The position numbers were made by a program, and so were the translations under genes. Source: Aminithiophilus ramosus (GTDB lineage Bacteria; Synergistota; Synergistia; Synergistales; Aminithiophilaceae). Taken from it: a stretch of DNA of 64,000 nt. The stretch's first letter is position 1, and each line of letters opens with the position of its first letter. The notes below the pieces were generated by a model. The model worked only from the letters and a program-made list of their open reading frames with translations, was not told the DNA's origin and ran no database searches. Positions 35,914 through 43,878 of the stretch are shown piece by piece. The stretch covers positions 1,675,453-1,739,452 of the forward strand of contig NZ_CP072943.1 of the NCBI RefSeq assembly GCF_018069705.1, in the 5' to 3' direction.

Positions 35914-36420
35914 TTACGGGTCGGCGATCGTCATCAGAAGACGATCGATGAGTTCCTCCAGCAGGGCGGCGGCATCCTCATAGTCGGCCCCATCGCCGCC
36001 GAAGGGATCTTCGATCTCCAGGAGGGGAGAGGGACCGCCTCCGGCCTCCGACTCTCTCTCCTGCCCCGAGAGTGTCCGTCCGGCCGCCTCGGACAAAAGG
36101 AAGATTCTCTCCCGGAACTCGGGATAGAGACGGCGCAGGGCGTCGCGCTGCGCGAGGGTCATCGTCAGGACGAGACGGGCCATCTCCACGTCGTAGGCGG
36201 ACAGGGGGCGGGAGCGGTGCCCCTCCAGACTCAGTCCCCTGCGGGCCACGACGGAGCGGGCCAGAGGCGTGGCCTCGTCGCCGGCGAAAGCGGCGACGCC
36301 AGCCGAGGCGACCTCCCATCGCCCGTCCATTCCCCGCCTTCTCAGCATCGCGTCGGCAAGGGCGGCAGCCATGGGGCTGCGGCAGGTGTTGCCGCCACAG
36401 ACGAAGAGAAGCCTCTCCAT
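35914..36420 (-). CDS. Low-molecular-weight phosphatase, protein-arginine phosphatase (YwlE) type
   Basis: 168 aa LMW-PTP fold enzyme. The P-loop is VCGGNTCRSP. The Thr in the CxxNTCR loop is the residue known to distinguish arginine phosphatase YwlE from tyrosine phosphatases (which have Ile). The general acid Asp lies in DIEDPFGG... here read as EDPFGGDGADY, again as in YwlE. No McsB arginine kinase is visible nearby. It is followed 5 nt later by the CBS gene. Specificity is inferred from these residues. Confidence 0.8.
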   Translation of the reverse strand: MERLLFVCGGNTCRSPMAAALADAMLRRRGMDGRWEVASAGVAAFAGDEATPLARSVVARRGLSLEGHRSRPLSAYDVEMARLVLTMTLAQRDALRRLYPEFRERIFLLSEAAGRTLSGQERESEAGGGPSPLLEIEDPFGGDGADYEDAAALLEELIDRLLMTIADP

Positions 36421-36425
36421 CTTCT

Positions 36426-36875
36426 TCAGCGACCGTCCGAGGCGATCATGATCCGTTCAAGAAGATCGGTCCTGTTGACGACGCCGACGAGAACGCCGTC
36501 GCGAATGACGGGGGCCCTCTTGAGGTTGTTCCGAATGAGCGTCATGGCGACGAAAAAGTCGCTGTCATCTTCGCTGAAAGAGACGACGTCGCGATGCATG
36601 AGGCGGCTCACGGGCTCGTTACGGATCTTCTTGAGGCGGGACTGGAACTGGCCGAAATCGGGAATGAAGGAGGGGTCCTGAATGTACTCGAAATAGCCGG
36701 GAAGGGCGGCCTTGACGATGTCCTTCTCGCTGATGAAGCCGACGACTTTCCCCTCCTCGTCGAGGACGGGAACGCCGGTCAGACGATGACGGGCGAGGAC
36801 CTCGATGGCCGTCGCCAGCGTCGCCTGCTCCGACAGGGCCGTGAGGTCACGATCCATGACATCTCCTACGCGCAC
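36426..36875 (-). CDS. CBS-pair domain protein
   Basis: 149 aa made of two CBS domains: residues about 4-56 (VGDVMDRDLTALS ... VVGFISEKDIV) and about 88-143 (VSRLMHRDVVSFSE ... LVGVVNRTDLL). Stand-alone CBS pairs bind adenine nucleotides and regulate other proteins. The start is GTG 36875, with GGAGG seven bases upstream; longer frames lack a ribosome site. It lies 11 nt after the PfkB gene. The ligand and partner cannot be told. Confidence 0.85.
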   Translation of the reverse strand: MRVGDVMDRDLTALSEQATLATAIEVLARHRLTGVPVLDEEGKVVGFISEKDIVKAALPGYFEYIQDPSFIPDFGQFQSRLKKIRNEPVSRLMHRDVVSFSEDDSDFFVAMTLIRNNLKRAPVIRDGVLVGVVNRTDLLERIMIASDGR

Positions 36876-36886
36876 GACGACACCTC

Positions 36887-37819
36887 CTATTCGAGCCTTT
36901 CCACGTGGACCTTTTCGAGAAGATCTTCGACGGCCTTGCGGCTCCTGCAGCCCTTCTCGACGTGCAGCGCATTCTCCCAGGCACAGGCAAGGGCGAAACG
37001 GATCGAGGCCTCGACGGTCATCCTCTCCAGATGGCCCACCGTCAATCCGGCCATGAGGGCATCGTCGGAACCGAAAAGGGAAACGATCCCCTTCCTCCCG
37101 AACTCTCCGAGGAAAATGCCCTCGGGGGTGAAGAAGACATCTCCACAGGTACGGTAATTGGCGACGGCCCACAGGACGCCCCGTTCGTGGAGTCCCGAGA
37201 CGACTTCGATGAGGTTGTCGAGAGAGTTGAGGCGGACGCCGGCGACGCGGGACATGAAGCGATGGTCGACCTTGGCGAAGGAGGGAATTCCCTCGAGACC
37301 GGCCATGAGAGGCGCCCCCGCCGCGTCGATGAAGGTGACGACGCCCGCCTCCCTGGCGAGGACGATGAGCTCCCTGTAGATATCCTGAGGAACGCCGGGA
37401 GGGAGAGAGCCGCCGAAAAGGACGCAATCGGCCCGTTTCAGGAGCCTCTTGTAATTGATGAGGAAACGGCCCAGGGCCTCTTCGGTGATGTAGGGCCCCG
37501 CCTCGGCGACGCCCGTCTCGACGTGGCTCACCTCGTCGACGACGTAGACGTTCGTCCGCGTCTCCCCCCGGGTATGGACGAAGTTGGTCGTCAGCCCAAG
37601 GCGTTTGAGGGAGTCTCGGACGTACTCGCCGTTGAAACCCGCCAGGAATCCCATGGCCGCCGAATCGTAGCCGAGCTGTTTCAGGACGAGAGAGACGTTG
37701 ACGCCCTTGCCTCCGGGGCTCCTGTCGATCTTCGTCGCCCGGAACCAGCCGCCGGGCGCGAAATCGGGGACGACATACTCCTCGTCGATGGCCGGGTTGA
37801 GCGTTACGGTGACGATCAA
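36887..37819 (-). CDS. PfkB-family sugar kinase, 1-phosphofructokinase/LacC-like
   Basis: 310 aa ribokinase-fold kinase that resembles 1-phosphofructokinase or tagatose-6-phosphate kinase. MIVTVTLNPAIDEEY and the substrate loop SPGGKGVNVSLVLKQLG are typical. The anion-hole/catalytic segment reads FGSDDALMAG instead of the usual GAGD, yet keeps the catalytic Asp. The NxxE-like magnesium region is not obvious. No fructose PTS gene is next to it. The substrate is uncertain. Confidence 0.82.
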   Translation of the reverse strand: MIVTVTLNPAIDEEYVVPDFAPGGWFRATKIDRSPGGKGVNVSLVLKQLGYDSAAMGFLAGFNGEYVRDSLKRLGLTTNFVHTRGETRTNVYVVDEVSHVETGVAEAGPYITEEALGRFLINYKRLLKRADCVLFGGSLPPGVPQDIYRELIVLAREAGVVTFIDAAGAPLMAGLEGIPSFAKVDHRFMSRVAGVRLNSLDNLIEVVSGLHERGVLWAVANYRTCGDVFFTPEGIFLGEFGRKGIVSLFGSDDALMAGLTVGHLERMTVEASIRFALACAWENALHVEKGCRSRKAVEDLLEKVHVERLE

Positions 37820-37860
37820 GGCAAAGCCTCCTTACGTTTTTGAGGAGAATCTTCAGGCGA

Positions 37861-39066
37861 TCAGCGTTCGAGGGAGCGGTCGTATAAAAGACCGAGGTCG
37901 CCGGGAACGGTCACATGCCGTCGGGCGATCACCTCGCCGCGATGGAGCAGAAGGGCCGCAGGGAGGCTTTCGACGCCGAGCTTTTCCGACATACGGCGGA
38001 AGCGATAACCGTCGACGACGACGACGGCGCGCCCCCTCTCGGCGGCCCAGGCCTCCGTCGCCGAGGAAAGACGCATCTGCTCTTCGTCGATGGAGGAAAA
38101 GAAAAGGGCCACCACCTCGTCGGGCTTGAGGAGCAGGCCGTCGAGATACTGTTCCTCGGAAACGGCCGAATAGGCCGACATAGCGGCAACGGCTCCGTCG
38201 GCGGCGGCCGTGACGACCTGGCGGAGGGGCTTTTCCCTCACGTCGCCGGCGGCGAAGACGCCCTCCTCGGAGGTCTCCATCTTTTCGTCGGTGACGATCC
38301 ATCCTCCTCGACTCCGCCGGAGCTGTCCCTCGGCGAGGAAACTCACGTTGGGCTCGGTGCCGACGAAGACGAAGACGCCTTCGACGGGAAGATCGGAGAT
38401 CTCGCCCGTCCTGACGTTTTTCAGGGTGAGACTCTCGACCATCTCCGTGCCGTTGACCCTCTCGACGACGCTGTCGTAGACGGGAACGATCTTCTCCGAG
38501 GCCAGGGCCCGATCGACGGGAATCCTGTCGGCACGGAAGGCATCGCGACGGTGAACGATATAGACCTTGGAGGCGAAGCGGGTCAGATAGAGGGCCTCTT
38601 CGACGGCCGTATTGCCTCCCCCGACGACGGCGACCTCGACATCCTGAAAGAAGGCGGCGTCGCAGACGGCGCAATAGCTCACGCCGCGGCCGATCAGCTC
38701 GGCCTCGCCGGGACAGCCCAGACGGCGGAAAGAGGCGCCGGAGGCGATGATGACGGCTCCTGCCTCGATGGGTCCTTTCTCCGTGACGACGATCTTTCTG
38801 CCCTCACGGACCTCGAGGCCCTCGACGGCCACATCGCGGAACTCGGGAGCGAACGTGGCGGCATGCTCCTTGAAGGCCCGTCCCAGGTCGGCTCCCGTCG
38901 AGTGGGGAACACCGGGCCAGTTCTCGATCTCGTCGGTGATGTTGATCTGGCCTCCGGCCAATCCCTTCTCGAGGATCAGAACGTCGAGACCCGCTCGCCT
39001 TCCGTAAATGGCGGCCGTCAGGCCGGCGGGACCGGCTCCGATGACGACCAGTTCCCTCTTTTCCAT
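37861..39066 (-). CDS. trxB: Thioredoxin reductase fused to a cysteine-less thioredoxin-like domain
   Basis: FAD/NADPH disulfide reductase of 401 aa. Residues 1-305 are a complete TrxB: GAGPAGLTAAIYGRRAG (FAD), the redox CAVC in SYCAVCDAAFF, GGGNTAVEEALYL (NADPH) and GVFAAGDVREKPLRQV. The extra 95 residues look like a thioredoxin fold (VVALFFSSIDEEQM ... AVVVVDGYRF ... LGVESLPAALLLHRGEV), with the cis-proline region kept but no Cys at the WCGPC position. No cysteine lies in this tail. The fusion may dock or mimic a partner. It is spaced 57 nt from prmC and 41 nt from the PfkB gene. Confidence 0.88.
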   Translation of the reverse strand: MEKRELVVIGAGPAGLTAAIYGRRAGLDVLILEKGLAGGQINITDEIENWPGVPHSTGADLGRAFKEHAATFAPEFRDVAVEGLEVREGRKIVVTEKGPIEAGAVIIASGASFRRLGCPGEAELIGRGVSYCAVCDAAFFQDVEVAVVGGGNTAVEEALYLTRFASKVYIVHRRDAFRADRIPVDRALASEKIVPVYDSVVERVNGTEMVESLTLKNVRTGEISDLPVEGVFVFVGTEPNVSFLAEGQLRRSRGGWIVTDEKMETSEEGVFAAGDVREKPLRQVVTAAADGAVAAMSAYSAVSEEQYLDGLLLKPDEVVALFFSSIDEEQMRLSSATEAWAAERGRAVVVVDGYRFRRMSEKLGVESLPAALLLHRGEVIARRHVTVPGDLGLLYDRSLER

Positions 39067-39123
39067 GTCTTTATACCTCCTTCACGATACAGGCTTTCCG
39101 TTCCATCGTCCCATTTTAGCGCC

Positions 39124-39969
39124 TCAGGAGAGACGCTTCCAGGCGAGGACGCGGGGCCTTCCTGCAAGATCGTCGATCTGGGCGACGTTTTCGAGCGAGG
39201 GGGAAGCCATTTCCAGAAGGGCTTTTCTCTGCGCCTCTCCTCCATGCTCGACGACGAGGAAACCGCCGGGGCGAAGGGCCCTTGCGGCCCAGGGAAGAAG
39301 TCCCCTATAGGGATCGAGACCGCCACTCCCCCCGTCGAGGGCCCTCGACGGTTCGTAAAGTCTCACATCGTCCATGAGATCCTTCAAGTCCTCCGTCGGG
39401 ATGTAGGGCGGGTTGGAGACGACCAGCCCCAGGCTCCCCTCCTTCAGGGAAAGCGCGTCCAAACGGGCCTCGTGAAGGAGAACGCAACGAGAGAGCAAGC
39501 CGTACTCCTTCAAATTGGCCCAGGCCCAACGAAGGGCGGAGGGCTCCGCCTCGACGGCGAAGCCCTCCGCTTCGGGGCGAGAGTGAAGCAGGGACAGGGC
39601 GATGACGCCGCTTCCCGTCCCCCAGTCGAGGAAAGGGCCTTCGCTCCAGAGGGAGAGAGAGGTCTCGACGAGGATCTCCGTTTCGGGCCGGGGAACGAGA
39701 CAGCCGGGGCCGACGCGAAGATCGAGATCGCCGAAGGAGGCCCGTCCCAGAATGTAGGCCATGGGCTCTCTCCCGAGACGGCGAAGGAGACCTTCCCGAG
39801 CCCTGTCGAGATCGGAGGGAGGGAAGGTCTCGTCGAGGTGGGCCAGCAGAAAACCCCGATCGCGACGGAGGATCTCGCACAGGAGAAGGTCGGCCTCGTG
39901 AAGGGGGCGATCGATGCCGGCCGAGGCGAGCTCCAGGACAAAAGACCTGCGTAAGGAGCCGATATCCAC
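39124..39969 (-). CDS. prmC: Release factor glutamine methyltransferase
   Basis: SAM-dependent enzyme that methylates the GGQ glutamine of release factors. The N-terminal helical domain is followed by the SAM motif FLDWGTGSGVIALSLL and the catalytic SNPPYIP. 281 aa. GTG 39969 is chosen as start because GGAGGGG lies just before it and overlaps the prfA stop region; ATG codons are further upstream within prfA. The prfA-prmC pair is widely conserved and substrate and enzyme are thus co-expressed. Confidence 0.94.
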   Translation of the reverse strand: MDIGSLRRSFVLELASAGIDRPLHEADLLLCEILRRDRGFLLAHLDETFPPSDLDRAREGLLRRLGREPMAYILGRASFGDLDLRVGPGCLVPRPETEILVETSLSLWSEGPFLDWGTGSGVIALSLLHSRPEAEGFAVEAEPSALRWAWANLKEYGLLSRCVLLHEARLDALSLKEGSLGLVVSNPPYIPTEDLKDLMDDVRLYEPSRALDGGSGGLDPYRGLLPWAARALRPGGFLVVEHGGEAQRKALLEMASPSLENVAQIDDLAGRPRVLAWKRLS

Positions 39970-39971
39970 GG

Positions 39972-41045
39972 CTACCCCTCCAGGTTCTTCAGTCTCTCGG
40001 CCTCGTCGGCCGTGACGAGCGCATCGATGAGTTCGAAAAGATCCCCGTCGAGGATGGCGTCGAGCTTGTGGAGCGTCACGTTGATCCTGTGATCGGTGAC
40101 GCGATTCTGGGAGAAGTTGTAGGTCCTGATCCTCTCCGAGCGATCGCCCGTCCCGACCTGCCCCTTGCGCTCGGCGGCCATCTCGGCGTTCTTCCTCTGG
40201 AGCTCCCTGTCGTAGAGCCTGGTCCTCAGGAGGTTGAGGGCCTTGACCCGGTTTTTGAGCTGGGAACGCTCGTCCTGGCAGGTGACGACGACGCCCGTCG
40301 GCAGATGGGTGATGCGGACGGCCGAATCGGTCATGTTGACGTACTGTCCGCCGGCCCCGCTGGCCCTGTAGGTATCGATCTTGAGATCTTCCGTGCGGAC
40401 CTCGACGTCGACCTCCTCCGCCTCGGGGAGAACGGCGACGGTCGCCGTCGACGTGTGGATGCGACCTCCCGACTCGGTGACGGGAACGCGCTGGACCCGG
40501 TGGACGCCGCTTTCGAACTTGAGAAGGCTGTAGGCTCCGTGACCGTCGAGGCGCGCGGCGATCTCCTTGAGACCGCCGATGCCGGTCTCGCTCGTGCTGA
40601 GGACCTCCACCTTCCACCCCTTGCGCTCGGCGAAGCGGGAGTACATGCGGAAGAGATCGTGGGCGAAGAGGGCCGCCTCCTCCCCGCCCGCTCCGCCGCG
40701 GATCTCGATGATGACGCTCTTTTCGTCGTTGGGATCCCGAGGCAGCAGAAGAAGGCTGAGACGGCGCTCCATGGCCTCCATAAGAGGCTGAAGGCGATGG
40801 ATCTCCTCCCGGGCCAACCCGGTCATATCGGCGTCGCCGCCGTTGAGGAGCTCCCGGGCCTGGCCCAGTTCCTCCGAGGCCTGACGGTACTCGCGGTAAA
40901 CCGCCACGAGGTCGGTCAGGTCCGAATGGCGCTTGGCCAGCTTCTGGAGCTCGGCGGGATTGCCGGCCACCTGAGGCAGGCCCATGCGATCCTCGAGTTC
41001 CATGTAGTTTTTCTCGATCTCTTCCAGTTTTTTCATCAGGTCCAA
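39972..41045 (-). CDS. prfA: Peptide chain release factor 1
   Basis: Terminates translation at UAA and UAG. The GGQ loop is in ASGAGGQYVN. The domain 2 region shows HRVQRVP, followed by the RF1-like segment that ends RTYNFSQNRVTDHRI. 357 aa is normal. A TTG start at 41045 has AGGTGA at good spacing; ATG 41036 is three codons further. Followed at once by prmC, which modifies this protein. Confidence 0.96.
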   Translation of the reverse strand: MDLMKKLEEIEKNYMELEDRMGLPQVAGNPAELQKLAKRHSDLTDLVAVYREYRQASEELGQARELLNGGDADMTGLAREEIHRLQPLMEAMERRLSLLLLPRDPNDEKSVIIEIRGGAGGEEAALFAHDLFRMYSRFAERKGWKVEVLSTSETGIGGLKEIAARLDGHGAYSLLKFESGVHRVQRVPVTESGGRIHTSTATVAVLPEAEEVDVEVRTEDLKIDTYRASGAGGQYVNMTDSAVRITHLPTGVVVTCQDERSQLKNRVKALNLLRTRLYDRELQRKNAEMAAERKGQVGTGDRSERIRTYNFSQNRVTDHRINVTLHKLDAILDGDLFELIDALVTADEAERLKNLEG

Positions 41046-41067
41046 GGATTCATCACCTCGAGCGGAG

Positions 41068-41985
41068 TCAGGAACGGTTCCCGTCGCCCAGAGCCTCTCT
41101 GAGGGCGGCGAGGGCGACTTCGATCTGATCCTCGTCGGGCTCGCGAGTCGTCAGATACTGGAGGTAAAGGGCCGGAGCCATGATCGCCCGTCCAAGCCCC
41201 TCGCTCCGAGAGGCCCATCGGATGATCTCGTAGGAAATGCCCACGACGAGGGGGAGGAAGATGACCCGGGAGAGGCCCTTCCACCACCAGGGGCCGCCTC
41301 CGACGAGGGCGAAGACGACGATGCTGACGGCGACGACGACGAGGATGAACGAGGTGCCGCAGCGGCCGTGAATGCGGCTGTAACGGCCGACGACATGGGG
41401 TTTGAGCGTCGCGTCGGCCTCCCAGGCGTTGATCGTCTTGTGCTCCGCTCCGTGATAGGCGAAAACCCGCCGCATGTCCTTCCAGAGGCCGATGAGGGCC
41501 ACGTAGCCGATGAAAACGACGGCCCGGACAAGGCCTTCCAGGAGGTGACGGGCCCAGACGGAAAGGCGGAGCCCCTCCTGAATCCACGTCGAAACCCAAA
41601 GGGGCAGAAGGAGAAAGAGACAGACCACTCCGGCGATGGCGACGGCGAGGGAAAGGGCCAGCTCCCAGGGGGAGAGTTTCTCCTCCTCGTCCTCCCCCAG
41701 AGAGACCTGGGCCGAAAGGGTCAGGGCCCGAGTGCCGACGACGAGCATCTCGGCCATCGTCGCCATCCCCCGCAGAAGGGGAAAACGCCAGAGTCCCTGA
41801 GAGGACCAGGGACGATTGCCCCAGGCCTTGGTCCAGATCTCCCCTTCGGGACGACGGACAGCCAGCCCCCACTGGGAAGGCCCTCTCATGAGAACGCCCT
41901 CGATGACGGCCTGACCGCCCACGGGAATTTTCTCGGCCGAGAGAAGAAGATGGATCGCCACGAGAAGCCTGCCGAGGAGGGTCAT
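41068..41985 (-). CDS. DUF1385 integral membrane protein
   Basis: 305 aa protein of the DUF1385 family (YqhQ-like). It shows the family start KIPVGGQAVIEGVLMRGP, two pairs of membrane segments (about residues 108-135, 145-165 and 205-250) and the conserved central YHGAEHKTINAWE, with clustered His and Glu that might bind metal. The gene often lies next to prfA and rpmE, as it does here. ATG 41985 overlaps the thyX stop in ATGA. The function is unknown. Confidence 0.88.
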   Translation of the reverse strand: MTLLGRLLVAIHLLLSAEKIPVGGQAVIEGVLMRGPSQWGLAVRRPEGEIWTKAWGNRPWSSQGLWRFPLLRGMATMAEMLVVGTRALTLSAQVSLGEDEEEKLSPWELALSLAVAIAGVVCLFLLLPLWVSTWIQEGLRLSVWARHLLEGLVRAVVFIGYVALIGLWKDMRRVFAYHGAEHKTINAWEADATLKPHVVGRYSRIHGRCGTSFILVVVAVSIVVFALVGGGPWWWKGLSRVIFLPLVVGISYEIIRWASRSEGLGRAIMAPALYLQYLTTREPDEDQIEVALAALREALGDGNRS

Positions 41986-42665
41986 GCCAGGAGCTCCTCG
42001 ACGGAGGCGTAGGGGCGGCCGCAGGGTCGCGCCTCGCCGCAGGTCCCCCGGACGACGCAGGAGGGACCGGAAAGAGAAAAAAGAGAGGGCGCGACGGCGA
42101 GGACGAGGCGGAGCATCTCCCGGGCGAGGTCCCGGATCTCCCACTGGGCGCGACGGCAGAGACGAAGGGAGAAGAAGTGATGGAGCTCCCGGGCGTTCAT
42201 GGTGACGACAAGGCGCGTCTCCCAGCCGTGAGGGAGGAGATAGCGGGCGTCCTCCTTGGGAAGCCCCAGGGCGACGAGCTTCGCGTAGGCCTCGTGAGCT
42301 GCGGCCGCCGCCTCCAGAAAGACCCGGGAGGCCTCGGCGTCGCCGGCGACGGAGGGGGGGAGCACGACGCGGACCGAACCCATCTCCACGTAACGCTGAC
42401 TCTGCTGGGAATAGCTGGCCAGGCGGTGACGGACGAGCTGATGGGAACAGACGCGACTGATGCCGTCGACGGCGAAGGTGAAGGAAGCGTGTTCAAAAGG
42501 GGAAAAATGGCCGCTCCGATTCAGATGGGCCAGGAAAGCCGACGCCTTCGTCTCGTCAAGTCCCTCCATGAGGGAAAGAGCCGTCGCGTCGCTGTAGCAG
42601 AGTCGTGCGGCCGCGGCGACGACGCGCGCGGCGTCCGGCGTGTGAGCCAGAAGTCGAACCGACAT
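41982..42665 (-). CDS. thyX: Flavin-dependent thymidylate synthase
   Basis: Makes dTMP from dUMP with FAD and methylene-THF. The ThyX signature is present: FSPFEHASFTF, then QLVRHRLASYSQQSQRYVEM, which contains RHRx7S. 227 aa is typical. The start has AGGAGG. No thyA is seen. It follows the rpmE terminator, so its promoter is not obvious; it may depend on readthrough. Confidence 0.94.
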   Translation of the reverse strand: MSVRLLAHTPDAARVVAAAARLCYSDATALSLMEGLDETKASAFLAHLNRSGHFSPFEHASFTFAVDGISRVCSHQLVRHRLASYSQQSQRYVEMGSVRVVLPPSVAGDAEASRVFLEAAAAAHEAYAKLVALGLPKEDARYLLPHGWETRLVVTMNARELHHFFSLRLCRRAQWEIRDLAREMLRLVLAVAPSLFSLSGPSCVVRGTCGEARPCGRPYASVEELLA

Positions 42666-42695
42666 GAGAACCTCCTAGCGATTCCGAGAGCGAAC

Positions 42696-42718
42696 AAAAA
42701 AGGGGAGCCACGCTCCCC
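42696..42718 (-). terminator. Rho-independent terminator of rpmE
   Basis: Minus-strand stem GGGGAGC/GCTCCCC with a 3-base loop followed by six T. It starts 3 nt after the rpmE stop codon. Confidence 0.9.
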
Positions 42719-42720
42719 CT

Positions 42721-42954
42721 CTAGGCCTCGTCTGTCTGCTTCTGTCCGTAGTCGATGCCTTCGTACTTCTTGCGGAACTTCTCGAGCCGTCCCGCCTCGG
42801 AGACGACGCGTCCCTTCTTCCCCGTATAATAGGGATGACAGACATTGCAGACGGCCACTTTCACTTCCGACACGGTCGAGCGCGTCTCGAACGTGTTTCC
42901 GCAGACGCAAGTGACCTTACACGTATCATAGTGGGGATGGATGCCCTTTTTCAA
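42721..42954 (-). CDS. rpmE: 50S ribosomal protein L31
   Basis: 77 aa. Zinc-binding (C+) type L31: CVCGNTFETRST and VAVCNVCHPYYTGKKG supply four Cys. The start is placed at TTG 42954, giving the usual MKKGIHPHY beginning, with GGAGG ten bases upstream; GTG four codons earlier is possible. Single-gene unit with its own candidate promoter and a strong terminator. Confidence 0.94.
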   Translation of the reverse strand: MKKGIHPHYDTCKVTCVCGNTFETRSTVSEVKVAVCNVCHPYYTGKKGRVVSEAGRLEKFRKKYEGIDYGQKQTDEA

Positions 42955-42999
42955 AGTAAACCTCACCTCCCGGTGACATTCGGGTCAACACAGTAGCTG

Positions 43000-43028
43000 A
43001 TTCTAACACGACGGAGAAGACCCCGCAA
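43000..43028 (-). promoter_or_regulatory. Candidate promoter of rpmE
   Basis: TTGCGG (43023-43028) and TAGAAT (43000-43005) on the minus strand, spacer 17 nt. The -35 match is only moderate. Confidence 0.4.
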
Positions 43029-43036
43029 CGCGGAAA

Positions 43037-43627
43037 CTAAATATTCATGGTTCCCACGCCGCACCGCTCGTGATGGGCGGCGGCGTGGTAGGCGGCATCG
43101 CCCATCACGGCGACGGAGATCCAATGATCGTTGCGCACGATGGCCAGCTTGGCTCCCACGCTGACCTCCAGAAGCGACGGCGGCATGAAGGCGTTCATGG
43201 CCTCGAGGGCGGCATGCATGAGGGCATGCATCTCGTCGGGTTTCTTCTCGACGATGGCGGCGTTGAGGGCGGCTCCCACGACGGACCGCGTCACCTTCTG
43301 CGGAAGATCTCCGGCAAGGCCTCCGATTTCCGTCGCGACGGCCCTCCATCCGATGCGCTGTACCTGCTCCTTGACGAGGCGTTCATCCTCCGTCGAGAGC
43401 GTTGCCGCCAGGAGCAGGGCCACGCGGCCGATCTGGCTTTCGTCGAGGACCTTGAGGTCGACGCGAAGGGAGAAGACACTCTCCTCTCCGGGAGGGAAAA
43501 GAGGCCCCTCGTCGGAGATCCGCTCCCCGGACACCCTGTCCGAAACCTGGCTATGAAGCGGCTGCGCCTCCTCGGACGGGCGCGATTTCTCCTCCGGGTC
43601 AGCCGCGAAAATGTGCCTCCAAATCAT
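43037..43627 (-). CDS. HutP-family RNA-binding antiterminator-like protein
   Basis: 196 aa. The C-terminal 145 residues align with Bacillus HutP: the helix DEMHALMHAALEAMNAF (HutP: ESHALYHATMEAL), then GAKLAIVRNDHWISVAVMGDAA, ending HHERCGVGTMNI (HutP: EHETFGVGINHI). The metal-coordinating His pair HxxxH and the late His are kept, so ligand-dependent RNA binding is likely. HutP, with histidine and Mg, binds UAG-rich mRNA to prevent termination. An N-terminal extension of about 50 residues is not in Bacillus HutP. No hut gene is in the window, so the target is unknown. A RBS AAGGAGG precedes ATG. Confidence 0.85.
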   Translation of the reverse strand: MIWRHIFAADPEEKSRPSEEAQPLHSQVSDRVSGERISDEGPLFPPGEESVFSLRVDLKVLDESQIGRVALLLAATLSTEDERLVKEQVQRIGWRAVATEIGGLAGDLPQKVTRSVVGAALNAAIVEKKPDEMHALMHAALEAMNAFMPPSLLEVSVGAKLAIVRNDHWISVAVMGDAAYHAAAHHERCGVGTMNI

Positions 43628-43721
43628 TGAAAGCCCCTCCTTAAACCGTCACCGTCACCGTCCGCTGCCCGACGAGCGTGGGGCAAGCCTGAGAAGAGAG
43701 AACCCTCTCGATTCGTCAGCC

Positions 43722-43750
43722 ATTGTGATGGAAGTTTCCCTTCTTGGCAA
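43722..43750 (-). promoter_or_regulatory. Candidate promoter of the HutP-like gene
   Basis: TTGCCA (43745-43750) and CACAAT (43722-43727) on the minus strand with 17 nt between. The leader of about 90 nt holds an imperfect GAGAGGGTTCTCTC hairpin. Further upstream an AACCAC/GTGGTT inverted repeat lies at 43774-43787. 43790-43861 is AT-rich with no gene. Confidence 0.45.
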
Positions 43751-43861
43751 GCCTTCTCCCGCTTCCTTTCGAAAACCACAGGTGGTTCCTCAAAAAATGT
43801 AGGCTTTTTCGCTGGATGTCGAATTCCCCCAGCATAATTAGGTTATTATTATATAAAAATA

Positions 43862-43878
43862 AAAACCCTATAAATACC
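43862..43878. repeat. Left target-site duplication of IS copy A
   Basis: 17 bp identical to 45391-45407 and directly abutting the TGTC end of copy A. One more A may belong to the repeat. Confidence 0.9.
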
